From NCBI GenBank assembly GCA_039817415.1, contig JBCBVV010000031.1, positions 1 through 64,000 of the forward strand: a stretch of DNA of 64,000 nt, in the 5' to 3' direction. Position 1 is the first letter of the stretch, and each line of letters starts with the position of its first letter. The notes beneath the pieces were generated by a model. The model worked only from the letters and a program-made list of their open reading frames with translations, was not told the origin of the DNA and did not search any database. Source of the DNA: JALEFZ01 sp039817415. Its GTDB lineage: Bacteria; Bacteroidota; Bacteroidia; J057. The translations under genes were made by a program, and so were the position numbers. Positions 51,654 to 62,900 of the stretch are shown here, in pieces.

Positions 51654-51702
51654 AGAATTCCTTGATCAGTTTTGGCTGGACAAGGAATTCTTATTTGTTT
51701 TT
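51654..51702 (+). terminator. Intrinsic terminator after the STAS gene
   Basis: AGAATTCCTTG (51654-51664) pairs perfectly with CAAGGAATTCT (51681-51691), followed by TATTTGTTTTT. Confidence 0.8.
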
Positions 51703-51733
51703 ACTTCAATAATCTATAAATAAGCCATAGAGC

Positions 51734-52990
51734 ATGCCAGTAGATGTACTGCTCGGACTCCAGTGGGGAGACGAGGGAAAAGGGAAAATTGTGGATGTCA
51801 TTGCACCCGAATATGAAATCGTTGCAAGGTTTCAAGGAGGGCCAAATGCAGGACATACCATTGTCATTGATGGACAAAAATTTGTCCTACACCTGATCCC
51901 TTCAGGAATTTTTCACCAGAATACCATCAACCTGATAGGAAATGGGGTAGTTATCGATCCCATAACCCTAAAAAAAGAGGTGGAGCAGCTTGAGGCTCAC
52001 GGAATTGATGTTCATTCCAAATTGGTCCTGTCAGAACGGGCACACCTTATTTTACCTACCCATAAACTACTCGATGCTGCTTCTGAGGCTGCAAAGGGAG
52101 ATAAAAAGATTGGATCAACCTTAAGGGGAATTGGTCCTACCTATATGGACAAGACAGGTAGAAATGGATTGAGGGTAGGTGCAGTTAAGCTGGCTGACTT
52201 TGAGGAGAGATATAATTTCCTAAAGTCCAAGCATACCAAAATGCTTGATGAACTCTACCACTTTGACTACGAAGTGAAAGATGATGAGTTCTTAGAAGCT
52301 ATTGAATTTATCAGAGGCCTAAAATCCGTTAATTCAGAAAGCTTCCTAGCAGAAGAACTGGAAAAAGGAACTATGATTCTGGCCGAAGGGGCACAAGGTA
52401 CATTACTAGACATTGAATTCGGTTCCTATCCCTTCGTTACTTCCTCCAATACGATTACAGCAGGGGCATGTATTGGACTGGGAGTCCCACCACAATCTAT
52501 CGGTAAGGTCTTTGGGATCTTTAAAGCATATTGTACACGCGTGGGCGCAGGGCCTTTCCCTACAGAATTGCATGATGAAGTTGGAGAAAAAATTCGCCGT
52601 GAAGGAGGAGAGTTTGGAGCGACAACCGGAAGACCGAGAAGAACGGGTTGGTTGGATTTACCCTTGCTACGGTATGCCGTTAGGTTAAATGGAGTTACTG
52701 ATCTCATCATGACCAAGGCAGATGTACTTTCTGTCATGGATCATATTGAAGTATGTACCTCCTATCAAACTGCTTCAGGAAATACAGCGGATGTTCCCTA
52801 CGATCTTGAGCATGCGCAACCTGTATACGAACAGTTTAATTGTTGGAATGCCGATTTGACAGGGGTGAGGGAAGTAGAGGCTTTGCCCGAAAAACTGACC
52901 TCCTATATTGCTATGATTGAAAAATATCTAGGTGTACCCATCACCTTCTTATCTGTAGGACCAGATAGAGAGCAGACCCTGAAAATGTAG
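51734..52990 (+). CDS. purA: Adenylosuccinate synthase
   Basis: A 418-residue cytosolic enzyme that joins IMP and aspartate using GTP, the first committed step to AMP. The N-terminal loop LGLQWGDEGKGKIVD holds the catalytic Asp, and GGPNAGHTI holds the catalytic His. Further signatures are GSTLRGIGPTYMDKTGRNGLR (cited by its core GIGPTYMDK), TMILAEGAQGTLLDI and the IMP/Asp region TTGRPRRTGWLDLPLLRYA. Length is close to the family's usual 420-430 residues. It is a single-gene unit flanked by intrinsic terminators on both sides. Confidence 0.98.
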   Translation: MPVDVLLGLQWGDEGKGKIVDVIAPEYEIVARFQGGPNAGHTIVIDGQKFVLHLIPSGIFHQNTINLIGNGVVIDPITLKKEVEQLEAHGIDVHSKLVLSERAHLILPTHKLLDAASEAAKGDKKIGSTLRGIGPTYMDKTGRNGLRVGAVKLADFEERYNFLKSKHTKMLDELYHFDYEVKDDEFLEAIEFIRGLKSVNSESFLAEELEKGTMILAEGAQGTLLDIEFGSYPFVTSSNTITAGACIGLGVPPQSIGKVFGIFKAYCTRVGAGPFPTELHDEVGEKIRREGGEFGATTGRPRRTGWLDLPLLRYAVRLNGVTDLIMTKADVLSVMDHIEVCTSYQTASGNTADVPYDLEHAQPVYEQFNCWNADLTGVREVEALPEKLTSYIAMIEKYLGVPITFLSVGPDREQTLKM

Positions 52991-53020
52991 GTGAATTTCA
53001 CTTCTGGCCTATAAATAGGG

Positions 53021-53064
53021 CAGGAAAAGGCGCATAATATGGTGCCTTTTCCTGTCTTTTCTTT
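53021..53064 (+). terminator. Intrinsic terminator after purA
   Basis: CAGGAAAAGGCGC (53021-53033) pairs with GTGCCTTTTCCTG (53042-53054), one G-U pair, 8-base loop, then TCTTTTCTTT. Confidence 0.8.
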
Positions 53065-53117
53065 CCACTTACGGGTGATTTCCGTAATATTAAATCAACC
53101 TACCTATTCCTCATCTC

Positions 53118-53774
53118 ATGGACCTCGCCGAACTACGCAGGCTTGTCAGGCAGGGGGAGGGGCAACACCTTGAATTCAAAAGAAAGGCCCGGCACCCTGA
53201 TAAAATTGCCAGAGAATTGATCGCTTTTGCCAATTCATCTGGTGGTACCCTCTATGTAGGGGTAGATGATAATCTGAGTATCTATGGGGTGAAGTTCCCA
53301 GAGGAAGATATTTTTGCCATTGGTCAATACCTCGAAAAATTCGTCTATCCTACTTTACCGATTCAGGTAGAAAAAATAAAGATTTCCTCTACCCATACAG
53401 TTATTGCCTATCACACCAAGGCGAGCTCAAAAAAACCTCATTTTCTCAAGCCCGAAGACAAAGAAGGGAAAAAACTGGCCTTTGTCCGGGTTGATGACAT
53501 GAGCATAACCGCCAGTAGGGAAATGGTTGAGTTACTTCGACATGAACAGCGAAAGAAAGGAGTTCATTTGAGGGTGGGGGAAAGAGAAAAAGGTATTCTC
53601 GCCTACTTAGAAGAACAGTCTCGAATTTCCCTGGCAGAAACTCAAAAACTTCTTAATCTCAACAAACGAACTGCATCTACCATTTTGATTCTTCTTGTAA
53701 GAGCTGGATTGCTTCAAATCCATCCCTCCGAAAAAGGAGATACCTTTTCCCTTTCTGAAGAAGCATTTGGATAA
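53118..53774 (+). CDS. AlbA_2 (Schlafen-type) putative DNA-binding protein
   Basis: A 218-residue soluble protein. Residues about 10-125 match the AlbA_2/divergent-AAA_4 domain: GEGQHLEFKRK, ELIAFANSSGGTLYVGVDD and the downstream IYGV segment. The C-terminal ~80 residues look like a winged helix (RISLAETQKLLNLNKRTAS), suggesting a transcription factor. The family is common across bacteria, with no fixed function. It is encoded alone between purA and a T9SS surface protein. Confidence 0.85.
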   Translation: MDLAELRRLVRQGEGQHLEFKRKARHPDKIARELIAFANSSGGTLYVGVDDNLSIYGVKFPEEDIFAIGQYLEKFVYPTLPIQVEKIKISSTHTVIAYHTKASSKKPHFLKPEDKEGKKLAFVRVDDMSITASREMVELLRHEQRKKGVHLRVGEREKGILAYLEEQSRISLAETQKLLNLNKRTASTILILLVRAGLLQIHPSEKGDTFSLSEEAFG

Positions 53775-53869
53775 ACCAATTGATTCTTGATTTTGACTAT
53801 TCATATGTAATATTTTTCGATTTATTGTATAAATGCAAGGAAGTCTTACCGAAGATGGCTATTTTGTAC

Positions 53870-53897
53870 ATGTAAGAAATAATCCAATTTCTTGTAT
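53870..53897 (+). other. Hairpin upstream of the 941-residue surface-protein gene
   Basis: An 11-bp stem (53870-53880 with 53887-53897, two G-U pairs) around a 6-base loop, 34 bases before the GTG start. It may end the AlbA_2 transcript or sit in the surface-protein 5' UTR; no T-run. Confidence 0.3.
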
Positions 53898-53931
53898 TTC
53901 TTGGTAGTCAGGTTAAGAAGATCCTTGTTCA

Positions 53932-56757
53932 GTGAAAGCGTTTGTCAATATCACCCTTCTTTTTACCTTCTGTATCAGTTCATTACCTACGTTTGCCCAA
54001 CTTCCTCCTTTGCAACCGGAGCAGGACTGCATCAATGCCATACCTGTTTGTCAGGACCTATTTTATCAGGTACAGTCTTATGTAGGATCCGGCCGTTATC
54101 CCAATGAAATCAATCCTTATTCATCCTGTTTGTTGACGGGTGAGCAAAATGATGTTTGGTATACCTTTACCATACAGCTTTCTGGGAATTTGTGTTTTTC
54201 AATTATTCCAAATGATCCTAATGATGATTACGACTGGTCTGTTTATAATTTGACTCAGGCAAATTGTTCTGACATATTCTCCCAAGCTTCCTTAGAGGTA
54301 AGCTGTAATTTTCATACCTCTTCCCTGTCTTGTGGAGGGATTACAGGAGCCAACGGCAATGTATCTGGACCCTGTGGAGACTTAAATGAAAGCTGCATTC
54401 CCGTTTTGGCAGGAGAAACCTACGTTTTGAATGTGAGTAATTTCACAGCTTCAAACCTTGGGTACACGCTTGATTTCTCCCAATCTACGGCTGAAATATA
54501 TGACAATACTGCGCCGGAGATAGAAAGTGTAGTCGAAAAATGTGGAAAGGAATGGTGGGTGACTTTTGACGAATCTATTCTCATCAGTTCAGTCCAATCC
54601 TCCGACTTTGAATTGACTGATGCCAATGGGAATGTCCTATCTATCGTAGACATTTCACCAGCGGTGATGGATACCTTGGCTCGCTATACCAATCTTTTTT
54701 CATTTGAGTTGACACAAAAACCTGATAGCGGCCAATATAACCTTAGCCTTATTGGTGATGTCCTAGACCCTTGTGGCAATATTGGACAAAAGTACGTACC
54801 ATACCTGATTGATCTTTACCCCTTTCACTTTGAGTTGACCACGACTGATTCGATAATCTGTCCGAATCAAGCGTTTAGTATATCTCATAACTCAGTATTT
54901 GAGGTCAATTGGTACGATCAAATGACAAATCAGCAAAACCCTCGGAATCTTTCCTTAGAACAAAGCCAATGGATTTGGGCAGATGGAATGAATGAGGAAG
55001 GGTGTGTGATACGTGATTCTATTTGGCTGGGCGTATCCACCGTCAACTTTCCTACAATTGAGCTAAAATCAGTGTATTGTGAAGGAGATAGTATCATCCT
55101 TCCCAGCCTGGATTCCAGCCAAACCTATCAGTTTTCCTGGGATTATGCAGGTGTGAATTGGTCGGCTATTCGTGATACCTTTTTGTTGGCGAATGGGCTT
55201 AATTCTCAACACCTACAGCTAAAAGGCCAGACGAATGCATGCCCAATAGAAACTCAAACCTACGCATGGGATATTCAACAACTCCCGGATTTCCAAATTG
55301 TAGAGCAGGGGAGTACATGTGAAGGAAGTCCTGATCACCAGCTTCAAATTGATTCCAACGCTGCTTCTTATGAGGTGGATTGGTATATGGGAGAGTTCCT
55401 TTTTGGTCATGGTCCTCAATTGTCCTTGGAAAACCTACAAGCAGGTACCCTCACATTCATTGCTTGGGTAACAGATGATCAAGCTTGCGCTTCACAACAG
55501 ACTAAATCAGTGGAGATCGATCCAGTTCCCAAACAGAGGGTATTGGAGGAAAAAATTTGTGGAGACAATAAACTAGTATTCTCTGCTAAGGATATTTTGA
55601 ATAATCCTTCTGATAGGTTGTTCTGGCAATTGGACAACAATTGGGTCGAGACAGACAGCTTTCATGTAGACAAGCAAAATGCTGAAAATTTATGGACCCT
55701 AGCAGAAAGTAGTAAAGGATGTCGAGATTCAGTGCTTCATCTCTTCGAATGGCTTGGATTTCCTGAGACTTCTATCCTAGTCGATCCTCACTGCGAAGGA
55801 GAAGCTATATCGATAAGTCTTATAGGTTCTACCCTCAACAATACTTGGACATTAAATGGTGAATCATTAGGCACACAACAGAGTCTTGACTTACCTTTTC
55901 TGACTGCAGGGCCACATCAAATAGGTGTACAGTTTCAGGATATAGATGGTTGCTCCTGGGCCTTTGATAGCACCTTTCATATACACAAAAATCCTTTCTT
56001 GGAAATCTCGGTTAAGGATAGTTTATGCCTAGGCGAAAAAGCTGAGTTTAGCCTAAAGTCCACTGAAGATGTAAGTTTGTATTGGTCTGCAAACCAGATG
56101 ATTGACTCTGTTGGCTTAAACCAATGGTCAAGTCTTGCTTTGGATTCCAATTTGGTATATGAGGTATTTGCCATAGATGCTAACGGCTGCCGTTCAAACC
56201 CTCAAATAGGAGAGGTGTATGTCTTTTCTAATCATTCTTTCCAGTGGGAACAAGAAATTGTCCATTACAATCCTTCCCAACTTGAGTTGAAGGTTTCTGC
56301 TGATGCTTCCAACCAAGCCCTTAGGTTTAACTGGAATTGGGGAGATGGCAGTGAAGAGAATGGAAAGAAGGCAAGTAAGTTGTATGCCCAAACTGGAAAT
56401 TATTTTCCCATTTTGACCGCCTTTCACCCTATGGGTTGTGAGGTAAAGGCTCAGCTTCCTGAGATTCAGGTACGAGATTTAGGAATAAAAATGCTCCCAA
56501 CGGCCTTTACCCCCAATAATGATGGGATAAATGACGAATGGGAAGTAAATGCTCCATTGGGTGGTAAGGTTTTTGTTCGTGTATTTAACCGTTGGGGGAA
56601 ACTTGTTTTCGAAGGAAATGGTTCTCGGGTGAGATGGAAAGGAGATAATGGCCTTGGCTCACTATGCCAGGAAGGAGTTTATACTTGTAGGCTCTCTTAC
56701 TTTCTTGAATCTGGAGAGACACATGAACTTTCAGGTAGTATTTCCCTGATACGCTGA
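53932..56757 (+). CDS. Large secreted surface protein with T9SS type B (CHU_C) domain
   Basis: A 941-residue exported protein. It starts at GTG 53932, which gives a good signal peptide (KAFVNITLLFTFC, cleavage near TFAQ); no in-frame ATG does so. The N-terminal ~175-residue domain (EQDCINAIPVCQD, NDVWYTFTIQLSG) is frequent in Bacteroidota surface proteins. The middle holds beta-sandwich modules of Ig/PKD type, one with NWNWGDGSEE. Residues about 850-941 form the gliding-motility-associated C-terminal domain: LPTAFTPNNDGINDEWEV and VFNRWGKLVFEG. This type B signal directs T9SS export and surface attachment. Probable adhesin or matrix protein; no enzymatic motif was seen. Confidence 0.88.
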   Translation: MKAFVNITLLFTFCISSLPTFAQLPPLQPEQDCINAIPVCQDLFYQVQSYVGSGRYPNEINPYSSCLLTGEQNDVWYTFTIQLSGNLCFSIIPNDPNDDYDWSVYNLTQANCSDIFSQASLEVSCNFHTSSLSCGGITGANGNVSGPCGDLNESCIPVLAGETYVLNVSNFTASNLGYTLDFSQSTAEIYDNTAPEIESVVEKCGKEWWVTFDESILISSVQSSDFELTDANGNVLSIVDISPAVMDTLARYTNLFSFELTQKPDSGQYNLSLIGDVLDPCGNIGQKYVPYLIDLYPFHFELTTTDSIICPNQAFSISHNSVFEVNWYDQMTNQQNPRNLSLEQSQWIWADGMNEEGCVIRDSIWLGVSTVNFPTIELKSVYCEGDSIILPSLDSSQTYQFSWDYAGVNWSAIRDTFLLANGLNSQHLQLKGQTNACPIETQTYAWDIQQLPDFQIVEQGSTCEGSPDHQLQIDSNAASYEVDWYMGEFLFGHGPQLSLENLQAGTLTFIAWVTDDQACASQQTKSVEIDPVPKQRVLEEKICGDNKLVFSAKDILNNPSDRLFWQLDNNWVETDSFHVDKQNAENLWTLAESSKGCRDSVLHLFEWLGFPETSILVDPHCEGEAISISLIGSTLNNTWTLNGESLGTQQSLDLPFLTAGPHQIGVQFQDIDGCSWAFDSTFHIHKNPFLEISVKDSLCLGEKAEFSLKSTEDVSLYWSANQMIDSVGLNQWSSLALDSNLVYEVFAIDANGCRSNPQIGEVYVFSNHSFQWEQEIVHYNPSQLELKVSADASNQALRFNWNWGDGSEENGKKASKLYAQTGNYFPILTAFHPMGCEVKAQLPEIQVRDLGIKMLPTAFTPNNDGINDEWEVNAPLGGKVFVRVFNRWGKLVFEGNGSRVRWKGDNGLGSLCQEGVYTCRLSYFLESGETHELSGSISLIR

Positions 56758-56937
56758 AAATTGGGTACCCGGGCGACAAAATCAATTGTTTTTTCTTCAA
56801 TGGGAAAAATCAGATCGATTTGGTGTTGAAATAATGGTTGTTTTCAGTGGGGAATCAGTCAGTTAGCCACATTATTTAATGAAGGAAAGTGACGACTCCA
56901 TCGGAAACCCGGACCCCCTCTTACACCAACTATCCCA

Positions 56938-59900
56938 ATGAACGGAATGATAGATTATTTCTACTCCTACAAAAAGCTAGTAACGGCCAGTCTATTTGCT
57001 TTACTTTTCCTTTTAGGGGCTACTCAAGTAAGGGCTTCTCACATAGTCGGTGCAGATTTGACTTACCGTTGTGTCAATTCAGCTACATCGGAATATGAAG
57101 TCTGCCTCACTGTATATCGTGATGCAGTAAACGGTGTGCAAGCTTTTGATCCCTCTATTACTGTTTTCATATTCAGAACCTCTACCGGCTCACTGTATAC
57201 AACAGAAGTTGTCAATTTACCTCCCGGAATAGCAGATACCTTGGCAGCGGATTGGACAGCTTGTACCACAGTGGTACCCAACATTCGAATCGAATACAAG
57301 AAATATACCTTCAATGTGATTCTACCTCCTACTCCTGGGGGATATGACATTGCTTGGGCTAGGTGCTGTCGAAACAATGCCATTACCAATATTGCCACCA
57401 ACCAGGGTATATCCATCGTTTCCCATGTACCTGGAACGGAAATTCCGGGCTGTAACTCTTCCCCAACTTTCAATCAGGTTTTACCCATTTTCCTTTGTCA
57501 AGGTCAGCCTTTTTTCTTTGACCATTCTGCTACAGATGCTGATGGGGATTCATTGGTGTACCAGGTTTCACCTCCTTTGGGCGGATTCAACTTTGGGGGC
57601 TTGGGAGTGTCTCAGTTTAATCCAACCGTGAGCGTTCCTGCTAATCCAATGGGTGCGCCCCCTTATGTTCCCCTTACCTTTCTGGGAGGATTTTCATTTG
57701 CAGATCCATTTGGTTCTGGCAACTTCAACATAGACCAAAATAGTGGCCTATTGAGCCTTACACCTTCTACAACTGGTATTTCGGTCTTCGCGGTTTCAGT
57801 CTTAGAATACAGGAATGGGGTCTTGATCAGTGAAAATAAGCGTGATTTTCAGATCCAGGTGATCAGTTGCGCCGCTCAAGGACCTGCTCCAACACCCTCC
57901 AAAGATTTATCGGGCATTACTGTTGGAGGTGCTGGTAACCCCAATACGGGAGTAACAGGTAATGGAATTCTTGATATAGTCAATGATACCATTTTTGTTT
58001 TACCCACTGCCTCTTTCTGTTACGGTGTAGACATGAGCGATATCAATGTGACAGATTCATTGGAATTGTTTCCTGTGAGTGCTGCTTTCGGTATTGGTGG
58101 AACAGCTCCTCCGCCTTTTGCGACCTTATCCTACACAGGAGCCAACCCCGTAACAGGTGGGGTTTGTTGGCAAGTACCCTGTGAAAATGAAGGGGATACA
58201 ATCTCATTAATTGTAGGAGGTAGAGATATCGATGATTGTCCAGGTTATAATTTTGTTTTTGATACAACATATGTGGTGGTGGCTGAAACCAATCCACCCA
58301 ACCTTGTACATACAAGCCCAGCTCCTACAGTAGATACCCTTTTTGTAGATGCCAACAGACCATTTTGTTACAACATCAGTGCGACAGATGTAGATACCTT
58401 TGATGTGCTTCAGTATTTCCCAGTAGAGGGCCCCTTTTTAGGCCTAGGTGGAACAGCACCATTTGCTTCTATTAACAGCACAGGAAATAATCCTTTATTA
58501 GGTGATGTATGCTGGACGCCCACTTGTGAACAAGCAGGTCAAAGCTTTAGGTTCATCATTGGAGTAGAGGATGCTAATTTCTGTTTCAATCAGGATTTTG
58601 ACACCCTTATCGTTGTGGTCAATCCCTTGCCCAATACGGGTGCGGCAGGACCATTGAATGTCTGTGCTGGGGATTCTGCTGTGATTGTAGCATTTGGAGG
58701 AAACAGTTATAGTTGGACGCCAACTTCGACTCTTTCTGATCCCACTAGCCCTAATCCATTCGCTTTCCCAACAGCAAACACGACCTACAACGTAGAAATA
58801 ACAGATAGCCTAGGATGTGTACAGTTGGATTCGGTTAGCCTTGCGGTCTTTGCACCTCCGCCAGTAGATGCGGGAAAAGACACTATCATTTGTCAGGGAG
58901 GCAATGTCCAATTGGGTGCAAGTGGAGCACTCACCTTCCAATGGGAGATCGTTCCAGGCCTCAATATTTTTGATGTTCCCAATCCCATTGCTAGCAATGA
59001 TTCGAACTTTGTTTTTGTGGTAACAGGAACAGATGGGAATGGATGTACGGCCACCGACTCTGTCGAAGTAGCAGTTATGTACGCCATCGGCGGCCCCGAT
59101 GAAATTGTTTGTGCGGGAGACAGTGTGCAGCTCTCAGCATCAGGTGGTACGATTTACAATTGGCTCAATACCAACAATATTATCAATGGAAATACCGCTA
59201 CTCCCACGGTCTTTCCGGCAGTAACTACCAATTACAGAGTAGAAGTTGAGGATGCAAATGGATGTAGAGATACAGCTTTTGTTTTAGTAACGGCCCGGCC
59301 TCTTCCTACGATTTCCTTTGGGACAGATACAGCACATTGTCCAGGTGATAGCCTGCAGATTTCAGCAAGTGGAGGCCAAACTTATAGTTGGTTACCTTCC
59401 CCTAGTTTGATCAATCCGAATGATTCTGCTCCTATCGTATTTCCTTTGATACCCACCTATTATACGGTAACTGTTACAGATTCCATAGGCTGCTCGAATA
59501 CAGATTCTCTTTTGGTAAGTCAATATGCTCTTCCACCTGCTTTCGCAGGGAATGACACGGTTCGTTGTGGAGATACTCCCTTACAGTTAACGGCAAGTGG
59601 AGGTGTGCAATACTTTTGGCAGAATATTCCTTCAGTATTAGGAGTCAGTACACAAAGCCCAATTATCACTCCTGATAGCAATGCTACCTATAATGTGCAG
59701 GTCATAGATACCAATGGCTGTGCTAATTTAGATTCTGTAGATGTGAGATTCTGGGAAGCTGATGCTGGGCCTGACCAACAAATATGTCCAGGAGATTCTA
59801 TTCAGTTGGCAGCAACGAATGGATTGTCTTATCTATGGGACGTTGATCCCAATCTGATTAACAACAACCTTGCTAATGCCACCGTATTTCCGCCTGTTAC

Positions 59901-62900
59901 CCAAGAATTTGGAATTACCATAACAGACATAAGTGGTTGTACCGACCGTGATACGGTATTGGTAAATGTTCTTCCCTTACCTCCGGTAAATGCGACCAGC
60001 AATTCCCCCATTATTTGTACAGGGGATACGGCCCAGTTGAATGTGACAGGAGGAATTACCTACGCATGGACACCAGCGGCCCTTATGAATGATTCTACGC
60101 TTGCTGATCCCATTATATTTCCAATCTATAGCGGGATCAATCCTGATTCCACCATTAATTTTATAGTCGAAATTGAAGATGCGAATGGGTGTTCCAATAG
60201 AGATACAGTAAGGCAACAGGTAGGACGACTTCCCGTTATTAGCCTGACACAAGATACTTTCAGATGTCCAGGAGATTCTGTTAGGTTAGATGCAACAGGT
60301 GGAGGAACTTATGCCTGGACTCCAGATAGTAGTCTTTCCAGTAATAATACCGCCACTACACTTGCCTTCCCAGATACAACCACGAATTACCAAGTAGTTG
60401 TTACAGCTCCTTGGGGTTGTGTGGATTCTAGTCAAGTTCAGGTAAGGGTGAACCAAGTCTCTGTAGGCAGCGATCAATTGATTTGTCCAGGAGATACGAC
60501 TAATATTGAGGCCTTTGGAGGAATTGCCTATACATGGACTCCAATTGTGGGGCTAGATAGTCCTAACCTGCAAAATCCAAGGGCATTCCCATTGGTAACG
60601 ACGGTTTACACAGTGGCCATTACAGATAGCAATGGATGTACCCATTTTGATTCTTTACTTGTCAATGTAAGGCCAAGGCCCACTATCGATGCGGGCAATG
60701 ACACCTCTTTCTGTCAAGGAGGTAGCGTACAATTACAGGCCAGTGGAGGCTTAAATTACGAATGGTTGACGACCGACAGCATAAGCAATTCAAGTATTCC
60801 AAATCCTATCGTAAACCCAACTCTTGCTACCGTTTATGTAGTAGAAGGGACAGATGCCTTGGGATGTACAAATACAGACTCTGTGCTTGTAAGCATAAAT
60901 CTCCCTCCTAATGCTGATGCAGGTCCAGACACTCAAACTAAATGTGGACAGGATTCAGTCCAGCTGAACGCTTCTGGTGGGATAAGTTATCTTTGGTCTC
61001 CTAACGTGGCTATCAATAATCTGAATATTCCGAATCCTAGAGTCCTTCCCGATAGCAATCAGGTATATGTTGTTCAGGTAACGGATACCAATGGCTGTGT
61101 AAATACGGATTCTATCTTGGTTCAAGCGATGTATGCTTCTGCTTTTGGATCCACTACCATTTGCGAAGGGGATACTACTTTGTTGGAGGCCACCACTATT
61201 GGGGGATTAGGCGCAAGTTATAGCTGGGAACCTGCTGGTTTATTGGTAGATCCTAATGTGCAAAATGCCATGGCCTTCCCAACTGTAGATACCGATTTCA
61301 TTGTGACAGTAACTGATACAAGTGGTTGTACAGATACAGATACCTTAACCATTTCAGTGATTCCTACTCCTACTATTGGGGCTGAAATGGATACAAGTAT
61401 ATGCCAGTTTGATACGGTTCAATTAACGGCCAGTGGAGGACTTACTTATCTTTGGTTCTCGACAGGAGGAATAGACGATCCAAGCAGTGCTACACCAAAT
61501 GTCTTCCCCACTCAGACCGCATATTATTACTTGCAGGGCTTTGATGCAGCAGGTTGTAAGGCTGTAGATTCGGTTCTGATTACCGTATTTCCTGCGCCAC
61601 CAGTGGATGCCGGACCAGACTTGACTAAGTGTGGACCTGATAGTGTTCAATTAAACGCAACGGGTGCCTTGTCTTATGAATGGACCCCAGCTCCTGCTTT
61701 GTCTGCCTTAAATATCCCTAACCCAATGGCAGCTCCATTAACTACGACTGATTATATCGTCAGAGGTGCTGATGCCATAGGATGTTACAATTTTGATACG
61801 GTCAGGGTGAATACTTTTTATGCGGATGCAGGTGAAGACCGATCTATTTGTCCGGGAGAAGTAGGGACACTTGTAGGCAACAGCAGTGGGGGGCAAGCAA
61901 TTGCCTATTCATGGGAACCTGCAAATCTGGTGTTAGAACCCAACAGAAGGGTGACCCTATTTTCAGTAAGTACTGCTACCAACTTTATCCTTACTGCCAC
62001 AGATTCTAGTGGATGTACCCATTCTGATACTGTCTTAATCAGTGTATTTGAAGCGGCAAACGCCAATGCTGGACAAGATACTGCTATTTGTAGAGGGGAT
62101 TCGGTTCAATTAAGTGGGTTGGGAGGTGCAACCTATCTATGGACGCCTCTAAGGGGATTAGACGATAATACACTGCAAAATCCAATTACCTCTCCCAATC
62201 AGACAACTTTGTACACGCTTACCGTAACCTCGGTGGATGGCTGCTTAGATACAGATAGTGTGGAGGTGATTGTGAATCAATTGCCTTTGATTCAAACCAC
62301 AAATGATACAGTGATTTGTAGGGGAGAACCCATTCCCTTGTTTGCAACAGGAGCAGATCTATATGTATGGAGCCCAGATTCAAGCCTTTCTGATCCGACT
62401 TCGGACATGCCTATAGCTTTCCCTTCACAGACGACTACCTATTCAGTTCTTGGTCAAACGCTTGCTGGATGTGAAAGAGAAGCTTCTGTAACGGTTCAGG
62501 TAGAGGAAGTACCCCAATTGAATGGAAATCTGACGGATTCCATTTGTTTAGGGAATAGTACCACATTGGTTGTGGATGGATCACAGGAATACCTATGGAG
62601 TACAGGTTCAAGTGTGAACCAAATCGTAGTTGCGCCTAGTGCCACCACCACCTACTGGGTCGTTCCTAGAAATAACAACGGCTGTTCTGGTGATACCCTC
62701 TTTATAGAAGTCTATGTGGAAGATCAGATTCCCATTGCTGAGTTTACCCCAGATGTTACAGAAGGCTTTATTCCATTAGATGTTACCTTTAACAACACAA
62801 GCCGGGGCGCTAATACCTATACATGGAACTTTGGAGATGGAAATGGAAGTGATGAAGCTTCCCCTACTCATTCCTATTTGAGTGCGGGAGAATTTACGGT

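Noticed and set aside
57063..57473. 136-residue minus-strand frame in the giant surface gene
   Set aside because: Antisense shadow of the conserved N-terminal domain; no signal or motif.
58630..62720. Possible CRISPR array or DNA satellite
   Set aside because: The repetition is at protein level within one open frame, with unit lengths of 219-249 bp and diverged codons; there are no short identical repeats or unique spacers.
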